Assembly (NCBI GenBank): GCA_016703535.1
Contig: JADJBV010000002.1
Coordinates: forward strand, 310,001 to 374,000
Length of the DNA: 64,000 nt
Origin: Deltaproteobacteria bacterium
GTDB taxonomy: Bacteria > Myxococcota > Kuafuiibacteriia > Kuafuiibacteriales > Kuafuiibacteriaceae
Reading direction: 5' to 3'
Part shown: positions 43,036-51,914 of the stretch, one piece after another
Layout of the letters: each line of letters opens with the position of its first letter
Numbering within the stretch: the first letter of the stretch is position 1
The notes under the pieces: model-generated
The model's input: the letters and a program-made list of their open reading frames with translations, nothing else
Told to the model about the DNA's origin: nothing
The model's database searches: none
Position numbers and translations under genes: made by a program

Positions 43036-46000
43036 CTAGCGGCGGCGACGGAAGGCGAGGCCAAACACCAACAAAGCCAGGGCCCACGGGGCGCCCGGTG
43101 AACGGCGGCCGGTGGAGCAGCCACAACCCGACTCCTCGTCGAGCTGCGCCAACCCGGGGTCCACGGTCGGGAGCACGCAGCCCGGCGCGCAGCGGCTGCC
43201 GTCGAAGATCCCATCGTCGCAGGCCTCTCCGGTCTCCACGGCGCCGTTGCCGCAGACGGCCAGCGGCGGCGGCGGAGTGGCGGTGCAGGTGGCCTCGCAG
43301 CCGTCGCCATTGGCTTGGTTGGCGTCGTCGCAGGCTTCACCGAGTTCGACGATGCCGTTGCCGCAGATCGGGGCCGGCGTCAGCACGCAGCCCTGCTCGC
43401 AGCCGTCGCCGTTGGTGTCGTTGCCGTCGTCGCAGGCCTCGCCGACCTCAACCACGTTGTTGCCGCACGCCATGTTGACGCCGACCACGCAGAACTCGTC
43501 GATGGTCCAGCCGCCGTAGGAGCGACGTTCGTTGGTGCTCAAACGAAAGCTGACCTCGACCTGGCTGTTGGCCACGAAGGGCGTGAGATCCACGTCCTGG
43601 AACCGCCACTCCCGATCGATGTGGTGGACGGTGCTGGTTTCGGTGCTGGCGTAGTTGGACCAGGCCAGGCCGTTGTTGGCGACGATGGTCGCTTGATCTC
43701 CAAGCCCATCTTCGACCGTTAACCAGCGGCGATATTGCAAGCGAACTTGCGCAAACCCGGTGGTGTCGATGGTTGGGCTGTTGAGCTGAGTTTCGGTGAG
43801 CCGTCCGTAACGACCGTTGCTTTCCTCGACGTTGCCCAGATCGGTGCCGACCACCTTGTCGCCCGCGTAGGCTGCGCTCGGATCGCCGCTGCCCGCAACC
43901 CCCACGGGCGCTCCGATCTCCCATTCGTTGCTGCCGGTGCTGGCGTTGGCGCCCCAACCTTGTCCGAAGGCCACGTCTTCAAAACCGGTGCAGTAGATCG
44001 GCGTGACCTCACCGACGTAGACCTCGTACATCGGATCGGCGGCGTTGTTGGGGTAGACGGTCCGATCACCGCTGCCCAACACGATCTCCAGCTTGTAGCG
44101 CAGCACCGTGCCCGCCGGTTGGGTCGGGATCGAGGCGATCCAGCGGGTCCCTTCACCCGGCGTCAGGTTCAAGCGGCCACCGCTGCCGGGCTGACCGCGC
44201 ACCTCCCAGGTGACCACCATCGACGCGACCTCGGTGCCCGGGCAGGTGTTCTGCCGCTCCACCGGGACCTCGAGTTGAAAGCCGATCAGCTCGGGCTTCT
44301 TGACGCCGGAGCCAGCGAGGGTCGAGCTGACCAGCCCATGGGGTTCGAAGGCCGCGTTGATCAGGCAGAGGTGAGGAGTACCGTTGCCCAGGTCACCGTC
44401 GTCGTCGTCGGCGGCCAACACCTCCGCGTAGGAAGACGGGATGTCCCGGGAGCGGGCTAACGCCGCGTAATAGAGGCGGTTGGTCAAGGTGGCGCCCGGG
44501 CCTTCGCCCAACAGCTCGATCAGCGCCTTGCGCAGATCCCACATCGCGCCCGCGAAGATCAGGCCCGTGCCGTGGGGATCTCGGCTGATGTTTTCGGGCC
44601 ATCGGTATTCTCCGCCGGCCGGATCGATGTGGCGCAGCGGGCGTTCGTCGCCGAAGACACCCCGAGCCATGCCAGGGTCGCCGGTCATCACCGCGGACAA
44701 GAAATCTGCGGCACCTTCGGACAGCGAAGAGTCGAAGCTGCCGACGCCCCGCAAGATCGCGTGGAAGTGAAAGGCGTGGCCGAACTCGTGATAAACCACG
44801 TCCGGGATCCGGGCCATGTTTTCGCAGCCGTTTCCGGCCTGGTAGAAGTTGATGGTCACCCCGTCCGAGAAGGCGTTGCAGGCTTCTTCAGACAAGTTCA
44901 CCGTCGCCAACAGCTGATTGGTGTCCAGCCACCGCATCTGAGGCGCGATGATCTTGGTGTAGTGCTTCACGTCCTGAGAGGCCACGAAGGCGACCAGCTG
45001 AGCGTCCACGTGCTCTTCGTTGGCGGCGCTCCACAACACCGACCCGCCCGGGGCGATAGGCACGGTCACCGAGGTCGAGGTGCCGGCGGCGTTGACCACC
45101 TTCACCAATGGTCCTTCGGCGGTCAGCACCGCTGAGCCGGTGTCGTTGCCGGTCCAGGTCACCCGGCCGTTCGGGTCGGCCAAGGCCTGCACGCCGTTGA
45201 TGGTCACCCACAGGCCGTCGCCCGGGTGTTGGATGCGGGTCGACGCCGGGTAACGTTCGGGCGAGTCCACCAAGATGGTGCCGTCGGCGAACATCAAGGT
45301 CTGGCGGCGGGCCAAGGGGCGGCCACTTTCGGCGTCCACGTAGACGTCGAACTGTCCGATCGGCTGGCGGGTCCGCAGGGTCGCCACGAACGCGACGGCC
45401 GGACCTTCGGGGGTCTGGGCCAGGATCAAGGGGCCGCGGAAGTCACGGAGTTCACCCTCCTGTCCGTGCACCGAACGCAACCAGGTCTGGGCCTTGGCGA
45501 CGGCGGCCTCTTTGGCGAGCAGCACCTTCGGCAAGTTAACTTGCACTTTGGGCCAGGCCTCCGAGACGATCATGAAGAGGCGATCCTTCTTGAAGCGGAA
45601 GGAGAGTTGGCCCCCTTCGACCAGAAGTCCTTGGTGGTGCTGCACGAAACCTACGGTCCGCAGGCCATCGGTCAGATCATTGCTGGCCACGACAAAGTCG
45701 CTGACGGCGGCGCCGGGCGCGAGCAAAGCACCGTGGCGCGCCAAAACTTCGAGCCCGTAGGCCTGAGCGGCTTCGGCCGACGCGATGGCGCCGGGGGCGT
45801 CGACGAAACCGCCATAGATCTGGTGAGGCACGCCGGTGACCACGTCGAAGTCGGCGCGCCAGGTTGTACCCAAGTGGGCCTGCAGCTCAGCCCAGGCGGC
45901 TTGGGATCGGGGCGGCACCCCAACTTCGGTGCGGCGGGCGGGCAACGAACGACCGTTCGGGAAGGTCAGGGCGTCTTCCCCGAGGTAGGGGCTGCTCGGG

Positions 46001-46059
46001 ACGGCCAGGGCGAGGTTCGGCAGGGTGGTGGCGATCAGGGCGAAGGCGAGTGTTCTCAA
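43036..46059 (-). CDS. Secreted zinc metallopeptidase with Cys-rich repeats and MYXO-CTERM-like tail
   Basis: This is a 1007-residue exported protease. It has a signal peptide (FALIATTLPNLALA), a propeptide-like region (FTP/PepSY-like, about 50-250), and a gluzincin core with zinc motif HEFGH and downstream SEGAADF carrying the third ligand Glu, as in fungalysin/thermolysin-like M36/M4 enzymes. A beta-sandwich follows (about 700-870), then three DUF4215 Cys-rich repeats and a tail with CGCS, a hydrophobic helix and RRRR. It is probably secreted and anchored on the cell surface. The start is TTG with only a weak ribosome site. Two one-mismatch copies of the 16-base palindrome lie inside. Confidence 0.9.
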   Translation of the reverse strand: MRTLAFALIATTLPNLALAVPSSPYLGEDALTFPNGRSLPARRTEVGVPPRSQAAWAELQAHLGTTWRADFDVVTGVPHQIYGGFVDAPGAIASAEAAQAYGLEVLARHGALLAPGAAVSDFVVASNDLTDGLRTVGFVQHHQGLLVEGGQLSFRFKKDRLFMIVSEAWPKVQVNLPKVLLAKEAAVAKAQTWLRSVHGQEGELRDFRGPLILAQTPEGPAVAFVATLRTRQPIGQFDVYVDAESGRPLARRQTLMFADGTILVDSPERYPASTRIQHPGDGLWVTINGVQALADPNGRVTWTGNDTGSAVLTAEGPLVKVVNAAGTSTSVTVPIAPGGSVLWSAANEEHVDAQLVAFVASQDVKHYTKIIAPQMRWLDTNQLLATVNLSEEACNAFSDGVTINFYQAGNGCENMARIPDVVYHEFGHAFHFHAILRGVGSFDSSLSEGAADFLSAVMTGDPGMARGVFGDERPLRHIDPAGGEYRWPENISRDPHGTGLIFAGAMWDLRKALIELLGEGPGATLTNRLYYAALARSRDIPSSYAEVLAADDDDGDLGNGTPHLCLINAAFEPHGLVSSTLAGSGVKKPELIGFQLEVPVERQNTCPGTEVASMVVTWEVRGQPGSGGRLNLTPGEGTRWIASIPTQPAGTVLRYKLEIVLGSGDRTVYPNNAADPMYEVYVGEVTPIYCTGFEDVAFGQGWGANASTGSNEWEIGAPVGVAGSGDPSAAYAGDKVVGTDLGNVEESNGRYGRLTETQLNSPTIDTTGFAQVRLQYRRWLTVEDGLGDQATIVANNGLAWSNYASTETSTVHHIDREWRFQDVDLTPFVANSQVEVSFRLSTNERRSYGGWTIDEFCVVGVNMACGNNVVEVGEACDDGNDTNGDGCEQGCVLTPAPICGNGIVELGEACDDANQANGDGCEATCTATPPPPLAVCGNGAVETGEACDDGIFDGSRCAPGCVLPTVDPGLAQLDEESGCGCSTGRRSPGAPWALALLVFGLAFRRRR
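43166..43474 (-). repeat. Three DUF4215 cysteine-rich repeats (coding)
   Basis: Three tandem units of about 33 residues each start CGN and carry GEACDDG-type cores. The first two read CDDGNDTNGDGCE and CDDANQANGDGCE; the third is divergent (CDDGIFDGSRC). The DxDxDG-like Asp/Asn pattern suggests calcium binding. They lie just before the MYXO-CTERM-like anchor of the metallopeptidase. Confidence 0.8.
43736..43751. repeat. 16-base palindrome, one-mismatch copy 5
   Basis: TGCAAG-CGAA-CTTGCG lies inside the metallopeptidase gene and matches 11 of 12 fixed positions. The core GCAAG-N4-CTTGC is intact. Confidence 0.65.
45530..45545. repeat. 16-base palindrome, one-mismatch copy 6
   Basis: GGCAAG-TTAA-CTTGCA lies inside the metallopeptidase gene. 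The core GCAAG-N4-CTTGC is intact, and the spacer TTAA is itself palindromic. Confidence 0.65.
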
Positions 46060-46153
46060 GGGGGTACCCGGCCGGCACCGTCCCTCCGAGAGCCCCCACG
46101 CGCATCGGCCAAACGTCCGAGATTTTACGATCGTGACCGTTCCGTGGGATCAA

Positions 46154-46174
46154 GGGTAGACAAAAGTCCTACCC
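46154..46174. promoter_or_regulatory. Inverted repeat between GT2 and metallopeptidase genes
   Basis: GGGTAG and CTACCC enclose 9 bases, about 12 bases after the GT2 stop and 95 bases before the metallopeptidase start on the same strand. There is no clear T-run, so it is either a weak terminator or an operator. Confidence 0.3.
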
Positions 46175-46185
46175 ACCCCAAGCCC

Positions 46186-46917
46186 TCAAGAAGACTGGGT
46201 CGCGTTCTTCTTGATGCTCCAGACCTTCACCAACGCCTCGGCCACGATCTTGCCGGACATCTTCGACTTGCCCCACTTCCGGTCCTCGAAGCGGATCGGC
46301 ATCTCGTGGACCTCGAGGCCGCGCTTCACGAAGTGGGTGGTCACCTCGATCTGAAAGCCGTAGCCGTCGGTTCGCAGGCCGTCGATCGGCAGCTGCAATA
46401 GGGCCTCGCGCCGGTAGGCCTTGAAGCCGGTGGTCAGGTCCTTCACCGGCGACTCCAGCACCTGGCGGGCGTAGAAGCTGCCCGCCGTGGAGAGCAGGTT
46501 GCGATACCAGGGCCAGCCCACGCTGCCGCCGCCGGGGCAACGGCGACTGCCGACCACCACCGGATATTGTTCGAGCAACTTGGCGAAGCGGGGCAGGTCC
46601 TTGGGGTCGTGGGAGAAGTCGCAGTCCATCTGGATGATGCGCTCGTAGTTGTTGTCGAGGGCCCAGTGGTAGGCGAAGCGGTAGGCCACGCCCAAGCCCT
46701 GTTTTCCCGGGCGATGCGCGACCTTCACCCGGGGATCGACGGCGGCGGCTTCATCGGCCAAGGCGCCGGTGCCGTCGGGCGAGTTGTCGTCGATGACCAA
46801 CACGTCGGCGTAGGGGAGGCTGTGATGGATGGCCTTCAACATTCGGGGCAGGTTGCCCGACTCGTTGTAGGTCGGCAGCAGGACGACGGTCCGGGGCTTA
46901 GAGCTGTTCTCTTGCAT
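46186..46917 (-). CDS. Polyprenol monophosphomannose synthase-like GT2 glycosyltransferase
   Basis: This 243-residue enzyme of glycosyltransferase family 2 resembles dolichol/polyprenol-phosphate mannose synthase: VVLLPTYNESGNL, then VLVIDDNSPDGTG (nucleotide/metal binding), then QMDCDFSHDP (DxD-like), then DLTTGFKAYRREAL. It transfers a sugar from a nucleotide sugar to a lipid phosphate on the inner leaflet. It has no membrane anchor of its own but overlaps the upstream GtrA-type membrane gene by 20 bases. That is the usual partnership for making and flipping lipid-linked sugars for envelope glycosylation. Confidence 0.92.
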   Translation of the reverse strand: MQENSSKPRTVVLLPTYNESGNLPRMLKAIHHSLPYADVLVIDDNSPDGTGALADEAAAVDPRVKVAHRPGKQGLGVAYRFAYHWALDNNYERIIQMDCDFSHDPKDLPRFAKLLEQYPVVVGSRRCPGGGSVGWPWYRNLLSTAGSFYARQVLESPVKDLTTGFKAYRREALLQLPIDGLRTDGYGFQIEVTTHFVKRGLEVHEMPIRFEDRKWGKSKMSGKIVAEALVKVWSIKKNATQSS

Positions 46918-47383
46918 GTTCAGAGGCTTCCGGCGCTGGTTTGGCCTGCGCCCAGGTGAAGTAGAAGTTGGAGAGCAGGTTCCAGGCCATCGCGACGCCG
47001 ATGCCGACCAGCTGAGACGGATATTTCCAAAGGCCCGGCTCGTTCAGGTTCATCAGCTGCATGAACACCTGGTTCAGGCCCACGAAGCAGCCGAGCTGGA
47101 TGCCCATGCCGACCAGGCTCACCACGTTGTAGGTGACCATCCGCTGGATGAAACCGGCCTTCGCTTGTTCGTTTTTGTCGCGGAAGGTCCAAGCGTTGTT
47201 GAGCAGGAAGTTCCAGATGATGCTCAGCTCGATCGCCGCGGCCGAAGCCCACACGTCGGGCACCTTGAAGACCTCGGCCAAAAGGGCCAAGACGCCCATG
47301 TTGACGAACACGCCCGAAAAGCCGACGGCGGCGAAGCGCCACAACCTCGGCGAGCGCAGCTTCTTGAGGAAGAGGGCCAACAC
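46898..47383 (-). CDS. GtrA-family membrane protein
   Basis: This is a 161-residue protein with four membrane helices and the GtrA pattern: LWRFAAVGFSGVFVNMGVLALL at the start, WNFLLNNAWTF in helix 2 and WNLLSNFYFTW near the end. GtrA proteins are proposed to flip or recruit lipid-linked sugars across the inner membrane. It starts at GTG. The 3' end overlaps the GT2 gene by 20 bases, so the pair is co-translated and likely forms one functional unit. It is divergent from the DUF4091 gene at 47491. Confidence 0.9.
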   Translation of the reverse strand: MLALFLKKLRSPRLWRFAAVGFSGVFVNMGVLALLAEVFKVPDVWASAAAIELSIIWNFLLNNAWTFRDKNEQAKAGFIQRMVTYNVVSLVGMGIQLGCFVGLNQVFMQLMNLNEPGLWKYPSQLVGIGVAMAWNLLSNFYFTWAQAKPAPEASEHAREQL

Positions 47384-47490
47384 GGCGACGGGGGCGCCAC
47401 CATCCCCGGAGGATCCGACGGCGTCAATAGAGTCCCTTTGGGCCGGGTGGCCACTTTGCGGGCGGGCCCAAAAGCGGGCATCGTCGGGGC

Positions 47491-49383
47491 GTGCGGTGGT
47501 GGTTTTGGGGGGTGGCGCTGCTCTGGGCCGAGGTGGCCTACGCCGAGCCGCCCCGTTTGGCCGCTTATCCCGAGGGGGTCCGCTTCGATCTCCGCACCGG
47601 CCGCTTTTTGGTCCCGGGCCGAGAAGGGGAATCGCCGGATCCCAGCCGGTACGCCTTGCCCGCCCGTCCGTTGCGCCTGACCGGCGTCGGGGACGAGGTG
47701 GTGGCCTTCCAGGTGGTGGTCAGCGGCGGGGCCGGCACCCATTCTATTCAGTGGAACGCGTCGCCCGGGCCCGACGGGCAGCCGAGCCGGGTGGTGCCGA
47801 CCATCCACGACGAACGGGGCATCGAGGTCGACGTCGCCTCGGCTTCGCCCTTCGTGCACAGCTTGGGGCCCGGCCGTTACCCCGATCCCTTGGTGCCCAC
47901 CACCACGGTTGCCGTGCCTTACGCCCAAGGGATCGCGGTGTTGTGGATCGATCTCTACGTGCCACCGGGCACCGCCTCCGGCGTCCACCAGGCCAACCTC
48001 GATGTCGGGGGCACGAGCCTGCCGGTCGAGCTCAAGGTCTTGGATCTGACCTTGCCCAAAGAGGACGTGGCCCGGCTCGGCGCGGTCAACTTTGGATCGG
48101 TGTTGGCCCGATGGCGTCGAGGCACCGAACGGCCCTGGCTCCAGTTGGCCCACGCTCACCTCTTGTCCGTTGAGGTGTTGCGACCGGTCCCGGAGCGCAA
48201 CGCCGACGGTGAGGTGGACTGGCAGACCTGGGCCGATCGCTTCGCGCCGTACGTCGAGGGCACCGCCTTCACCTCCAGCACCGGATACGTGGGGCCCCGG
48301 GCTGGACAACCGATTGGCCGAGCGGTCATTCCCTTGACGGACTGGTGGCCGAACCCCGCCACCCCCGCCGGCTTGCCCAGCGACAAGGCCGCGTGGTCGG
48401 CGGCGCTGCGGACCTTCGAACAAGTGGTGGCGGCTCGAGGCTGGCGAACGCTCCCCAACGCCACCCAGTGGATCCTGTTCATCAACAGCCTCGACGAACC
48501 CAAGTCCGAGGGGGTGCTCCAGTCCTTGGCGGCTTACCGCACCTTGATCGAAGCGGCCCAACTCCAACACCGGGACTGGGTCTGGTTCCGAGTCGACGGC
48601 AACTTTGGCCAGCCGATCGACGGCTACGACGCCCTCACCCAAGCCGAACTTTTGGGTCCAGTGGTCGACCTCTGGAACGTCCACGGCGCGCCTTACACCA
48701 TCCCGTTCGAGTTGCTCGAACACCGACGCGCCGATCGCAAAGAGCAGGTCACCTTCTACGCGTCCAACAGCAGCGGTGAACCGGCGGTCCCGCCCTTGGT
48801 GATCGACGCAGCCCTGACCGGTGCCCGGGCCTGGGGTTGGATCGTCGCCCGTTACGGTTGGGACGGCGCGCTCAACTGGGAGGTCGATCTCCGGGAAGGT
48901 TGTGTCGAACAACCGCTCTGTTCCCCCGGCCGCACCATGAACCTCGACGCGACCTTGATCTACCGGGGCCACGAGGTCGGCGCCGCCTACGATCGGCCGA
49001 TCGCGTCCATGCGCCTCAAGGCCCTCCGCCGCGGCGCCCAAGACGCCCAACTCCTCAAGATGCTCGCCGCTCGAGATCCCGAGGCCGCCCGCCGGCTCAC
49101 CCAGTTGATGGTGCCCCGGGCCTTGGGGGACCGGGTGCCCGAGACGGGCGCCGGCGCTTGGTCCATCGACCCCTTCGACTGGGACCGGGCCCGAAACGCG
49201 ATCCTGGATTCGTTGAACACCGGCGACACCATCAGCTTCGACGGCGTTCGCCAAGATCAGGGCCCCCGCTGGTGGGTGCTGCAGCGGCTTTGGCCGCTCG
49301 GCGCCGGCGCGGCCTTGGCCGTGGTCGCGGTGGTCTTGGGGCGCTTGTGGCGGCTGCGGCGGAGATTTTTGCGACCCAAGTGA
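47491..49383 (+). CDS. Exported DUF4091-like (glycoside-hydrolase-like) protein with C-terminal membrane helix
   Basis: This is a 630-residue protein with a signal peptide (FWGVALLWAEVAYAEP), an N-terminal beta-sandwich (about 60-190) and a large TIM-barrel-like region containing a DUF4091-type segment (GARAWGWIVARYGWDGALNWEV, near residue 450). DUF4091 proteins look like glycoside hydrolases of unknown specificity. The C-terminus has a membrane helix (LGAGAALAVVAVVLGRLW) and Arg-rich end, so the protein is probably held in the membrane facing the periplasm. It starts at GTG. It is divergent from the GtrA/GT2 pair, so a link to envelope glycans is possible but not shown. Confidence 0.78.
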   Translation: MRWWFWGVALLWAEVAYAEPPRLAAYPEGVRFDLRTGRFLVPGREGESPDPSRYALPARPLRLTGVGDEVVAFQVVVSGGAGTHSIQWNASPGPDGQPSRVVPTIHDERGIEVDVASASPFVHSLGPGRYPDPLVPTTTVAVPYAQGIAVLWIDLYVPPGTASGVHQANLDVGGTSLPVELKVLDLTLPKEDVARLGAVNFGSVLARWRRGTERPWLQLAHAHLLSVEVLRPVPERNADGEVDWQTWADRFAPYVEGTAFTSSTGYVGPRAGQPIGRAVIPLTDWWPNPATPAGLPSDKAAWSAALRTFEQVVAARGWRTLPNATQWILFINSLDEPKSEGVLQSLAAYRTLIEAAQLQHRDWVWFRVDGNFGQPIDGYDALTQAELLGPVVDLWNVHGAPYTIPFELLEHRRADRKEQVTFYASNSSGEPAVPPLVIDAALTGARAWGWIVARYGWDGALNWEVDLREGCVEQPLCSPGRTMNLDATLIYRGHEVGAAYDRPIASMRLKALRRGAQDAQLLKMLAARDPEAARRLTQLMVPRALGDRVPETGAGAWSIDPFDWDRARNAILDSLNTGDTISFDGVRQDQGPRWWVLQRLWPLGAGAALAVVAVVLGRLWRLRRRFLRPK

Positions 49384-49478
49384 CGCAGGGCGAGGGAATG
49401 AACCTCAGATTTCGGAGCCCCTTCCCGAAGAACCGTCAGGCGCTTGCGCTTGGTCTCGTGGTTGCTTCTGGCCCCCGC

Positions 49479-50654
49479 GTGCGACCCGTCCTGCTCTCCG
49501 CCCTTCTCCTTGCGACCCTCGCCTGCAGCGCCACGCCTCCGCGAACGCCCATCGATCCTGGACAAGACGGGGGCGTCCGCTTGGACGCGACGACACCGGA
49601 CCTCGGCGTGGGTTCGGACGGCGGCGGCGGTTCGGATGGCGGCGGTTCGGATGGCGGGAGCGGGGATCCCGAGCTGGTCGTTTGTCCTTCCGGATCTTCA
49701 CACGTCTTCATGTCGCTGGCGTCGATCACCCCGGTGCCCCAGCTGGCGGAGCTCGAGTTCACCGGGCTGCCGGGGGGGACGACGGTGCTCAACGCCGGTG
49801 AGGGCACCGCCAGCAGCGTGCGCTTCGATCTCTGCCAAGACGGCGCGGGACAAGTGACGTTGCGCGGCGTGTTGTGGGCGACGGACGAGTTCAGCGCGCC
49901 GACCTATTGGGTGCGGGACGATGCGGTCGGCGCGATCACCGATGAGTTCGTCGAATATCGACGCGGGATGGTGTATCTGCTGCGCGTACCGCCTGCATCC
50001 TTCCGCGTCACCGGCCTCGAGCAGGCCGTCGCGGGGGACCTCCAACCCTTCGAACTCCGAATCTTTGGGGACTACGGCCTATGGGTCCTGGGGCACGGGA
50101 GCTTCCTCGCCGGCGCGACGGGCATGGTCGGCGCCAACTCCATCATCTACTCCAGCATCTACGTGGTGGCCGGTCGCCTGGTCCCTGGCGACGTCATCGC
50201 CGGGCGGCCTTGTCCTTTGGGAGAGAGCCTACTCGAGCGCAGCTGGCGGATGGGCAGCGCCGACTTCGAGGTCGACGCCTGCACCTATCTTGGCGGCGGC
50301 CACACCACTGCCTACCGCATCAGCCGCCTTTCGATCACCGACACGAACTCCGCCTTGTCGCCCGCCGAACAAATGACCCACCGGTTCGAAGGTGAGGCCG
50401 CGGTCGAAGCGGTGCTCAACTACCGTTGGAACCACCACAACGCCTGCGACTCGTTCCACCTGGCGTTGCCCCACGCCGACTACGCCGCCACCACCGCACC
50501 CCTCGCCGGCTGCGGTTCCCAAGTCCCCAACGCACCTCCCCGTGACTTCGAGGATGATCCGAGCGGCCCGGTCGAGTTCCGCGTGCGTTATCACGGCGGC
50601 ACCTGGACGGACGGCACGATGCCGGGCTGTACCCACTACATGTTCTGTCCGTAG
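49479..50654 (+). CDS. Predicted lipoprotein with Asp/Gly/Ser linker
   Basis: From the GTG at 49479 this encodes about 391 residues with a short lipoprotein signal VRPVLLSALLLATLAC. A Gly/Ser/Asp-rich linker follows (to about residue 65), then a Cys-containing globular domain. No family is recognised. An upstream ATG at 49398 in the same frame would add 27 residues before the hydrophobic stretch, which is less typical. The last 19 bases overlap the opposing FMN oxidase gene. It is one of several lipoproteins of this linker type in the window. Confidence 0.72.
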   Translation: MRPVLLSALLLATLACSATPPRTPIDPGQDGGVRLDATTPDLGVGSDGGGGSDGGGSDGGSGDPELVVCPSGSSHVFMSLASITPVPQLAELEFTGLPGGTTVLNAGEGTASSVRFDLCQDGAGQVTLRGVLWATDEFSAPTYWVRDDAVGAITDEFVEYRRGMVYLLRVPPASFRVTGLEQAVAGDLQPFELRIFGDYGLWVLGHGSFLAGATGMVGANSIIYSSIYVVAGRLVPGDVIAGRPCPLGESLLERSWRMGSADFEVDACTYLGGGHTTAYRISRLSITDTNSALSPAEQMTHRFEGEAAVEAVLNYRWNHHNACDSFHLALPHADYAATTAPLAGCGSQVPNAPPRDFEDDPSGPVEFRVRYHGGTWTDGTMPGCTHYMFCP

Positions 50655-51763
50655 TGGTTGCGAACCACCAGCTTCGCCACGGCGCTCAGGTCCGGGCAGC
50701 CGGCCAGGGCCATCGACAACTCGAGCTCGGCGATCAAGAGGTCCAGCACTCGGCCCACCCCTTGTTCACCCGCGGTGGCCAGGCCCCACAACACCGGGCG
50801 CCCGATCCCGACGGCGGTGGCGCCCAGGGCCAGGGCCAGCAGGGCCTCGGTGCCGCGGCGGATCCCCCCGTCGAACAAGACCGGGGCTCGTCCGCCGACC
50901 GCTTCGACGATCCCCGGCAGCGCATCCAAGCTGGCGATGGCGCCGTCGAGTTGTCGTCCGCCGTGGTTGCTCACCACCACCGCGCTGGCCCCGTGATCGA
51001 GGGCCCGGCGCGCGTCCTCGGGGTGGAGCACGCCCTTCAGCACCACCGGCTTGCCGAAGCTGGCGATCCATTCAAGCGAACGCCAGTCGAGGGTGGAGAC
51101 GAAGGGGACCTGGGCCGCCTCTTCGGGAGGGACGCCGGCGGCCTTGGCGATGTTCGGCAAGGTCACGCCGCTGGGGATGGTGAAGCCGACCCGGATGTCC
51201 CGTTCCCGGCGGCCGAGCCGTTGCAGATCGGCGGTGAGCACCAAGGCTTCGTAGCCGCAGTCGATGGCCCGTTCGATCATCGCGCGCCGGGCGCCTGGAT
51301 CTTCCAAGAGATAAACCTGGTACCACCGTGGGCCCCCCAAGGCGGCGACGTCGGCCATGTCAGTGCTGGCGCTGGTGGAGAGGCCGAAGGTCAGGCCCCG
51401 GGCCAAGGCTGCCCGCGCCGAAGCCAACTCGCCGTCGGGGTGCGCCAAACGTTGCAGCGCGGTCGGGGTGACCCACAGCGGGTGGGGCCAACGTCGCCCC
51501 AACACCATCACCGACGGATCGAGCTTCGACACATCGGTCATGATCCGCGGCACGATCATCCGTCGTTGGAACGCCTCCCGGTTGGCGGCCAAGGTCCGTT
51601 CGTCCATGGCGCCGCCGGTGTAGTAGGCGAGGGGACCGGGTCCGAGTTTTTGGATCGCCGCCCGTTCGTAGTCGTGGATGTTGACCAGCTCCCGATCCGC
51701 GTTGGGATCGGGCGTGAAGCCGGCCATCGGAAGGGGAGCCCGGGGCGCGTCTTTGGAGGCCAT
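50636..51763 (-). CDS. FMN-dependent alpha-hydroxy-acid oxidase/dehydrogenase
   Basis: This 375-residue flavoenzyme of the glycolate oxidase/lactate dehydrogenase/lactate oxidase family has all key residues: YYTGGAMDE (substrate Tyr region), LTAD (Thr178-Ala-Asp), Lys243, and active-site SNHGGRQLDG with base His267 and Arg270, followed by the phosphate-binding DGGIRRG. It oxidises 2-hydroxy acids to 2-oxo acids; whether it passes electrons to O2 or quinone cannot be told. It is cytoplasmic or membrane-peripheral. The 3' end overlaps the lipoprotein gene on the other strand by 19 bases. The upstream gap (51764-51914) is shared with a divergent lipoprotein gene. Confidence 0.93.
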   Translation of the reverse strand: MASKDAPRAPLPMAGFTPDPNADRELVNIHDYERAAIQKLGPGPLAYYTGGAMDERTLAANREAFQRRMIVPRIMTDVSKLDPSVMVLGRRWPHPLWVTPTALQRLAHPDGELASARAALARGLTFGLSTSASTDMADVAALGGPRWYQVYLLEDPGARRAMIERAIDCGYEALVLTADLQRLGRRERDIRVGFTIPSGVTLPNIAKAAGVPPEEAAQVPFVSTLDWRSLEWIASFGKPVVLKGVLHPEDARRALDHGASAVVVSNHGGRQLDGAIASLDALPGIVEAVGGRAPVLFDGGIRRGTEALLALALGATAVGIGRPVLWGLATAGEQGVGRVLDLLIAELELSMALAGCPDLSAVAKLVVRNHYGQNM

Positions 51764-51914
51764 CGGGGTTGAGTTAACACGAACCGCCTGACGTTGGAGC
51801 GGCCCTTTGAACCCTTCGGGCAGAACACGCCGGCGCCCCGACGTCCCGGTCGACGTCGGCGCTTCCCACAGCTTTTGTTGTGATTACGCCGAGGCCCCGT
51901 TGTATCTTCCTTCG

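Noticed and set aside
42180..43340. Extended N-terminus for the glycine-zipper gene reaching back to 43340
   Set aside because: The upstream part overlaps the metallopeptidase 3' end and is Arg/Pro-rich out-of-frame sequence. The GTG at 42800 has a good ribosome site.
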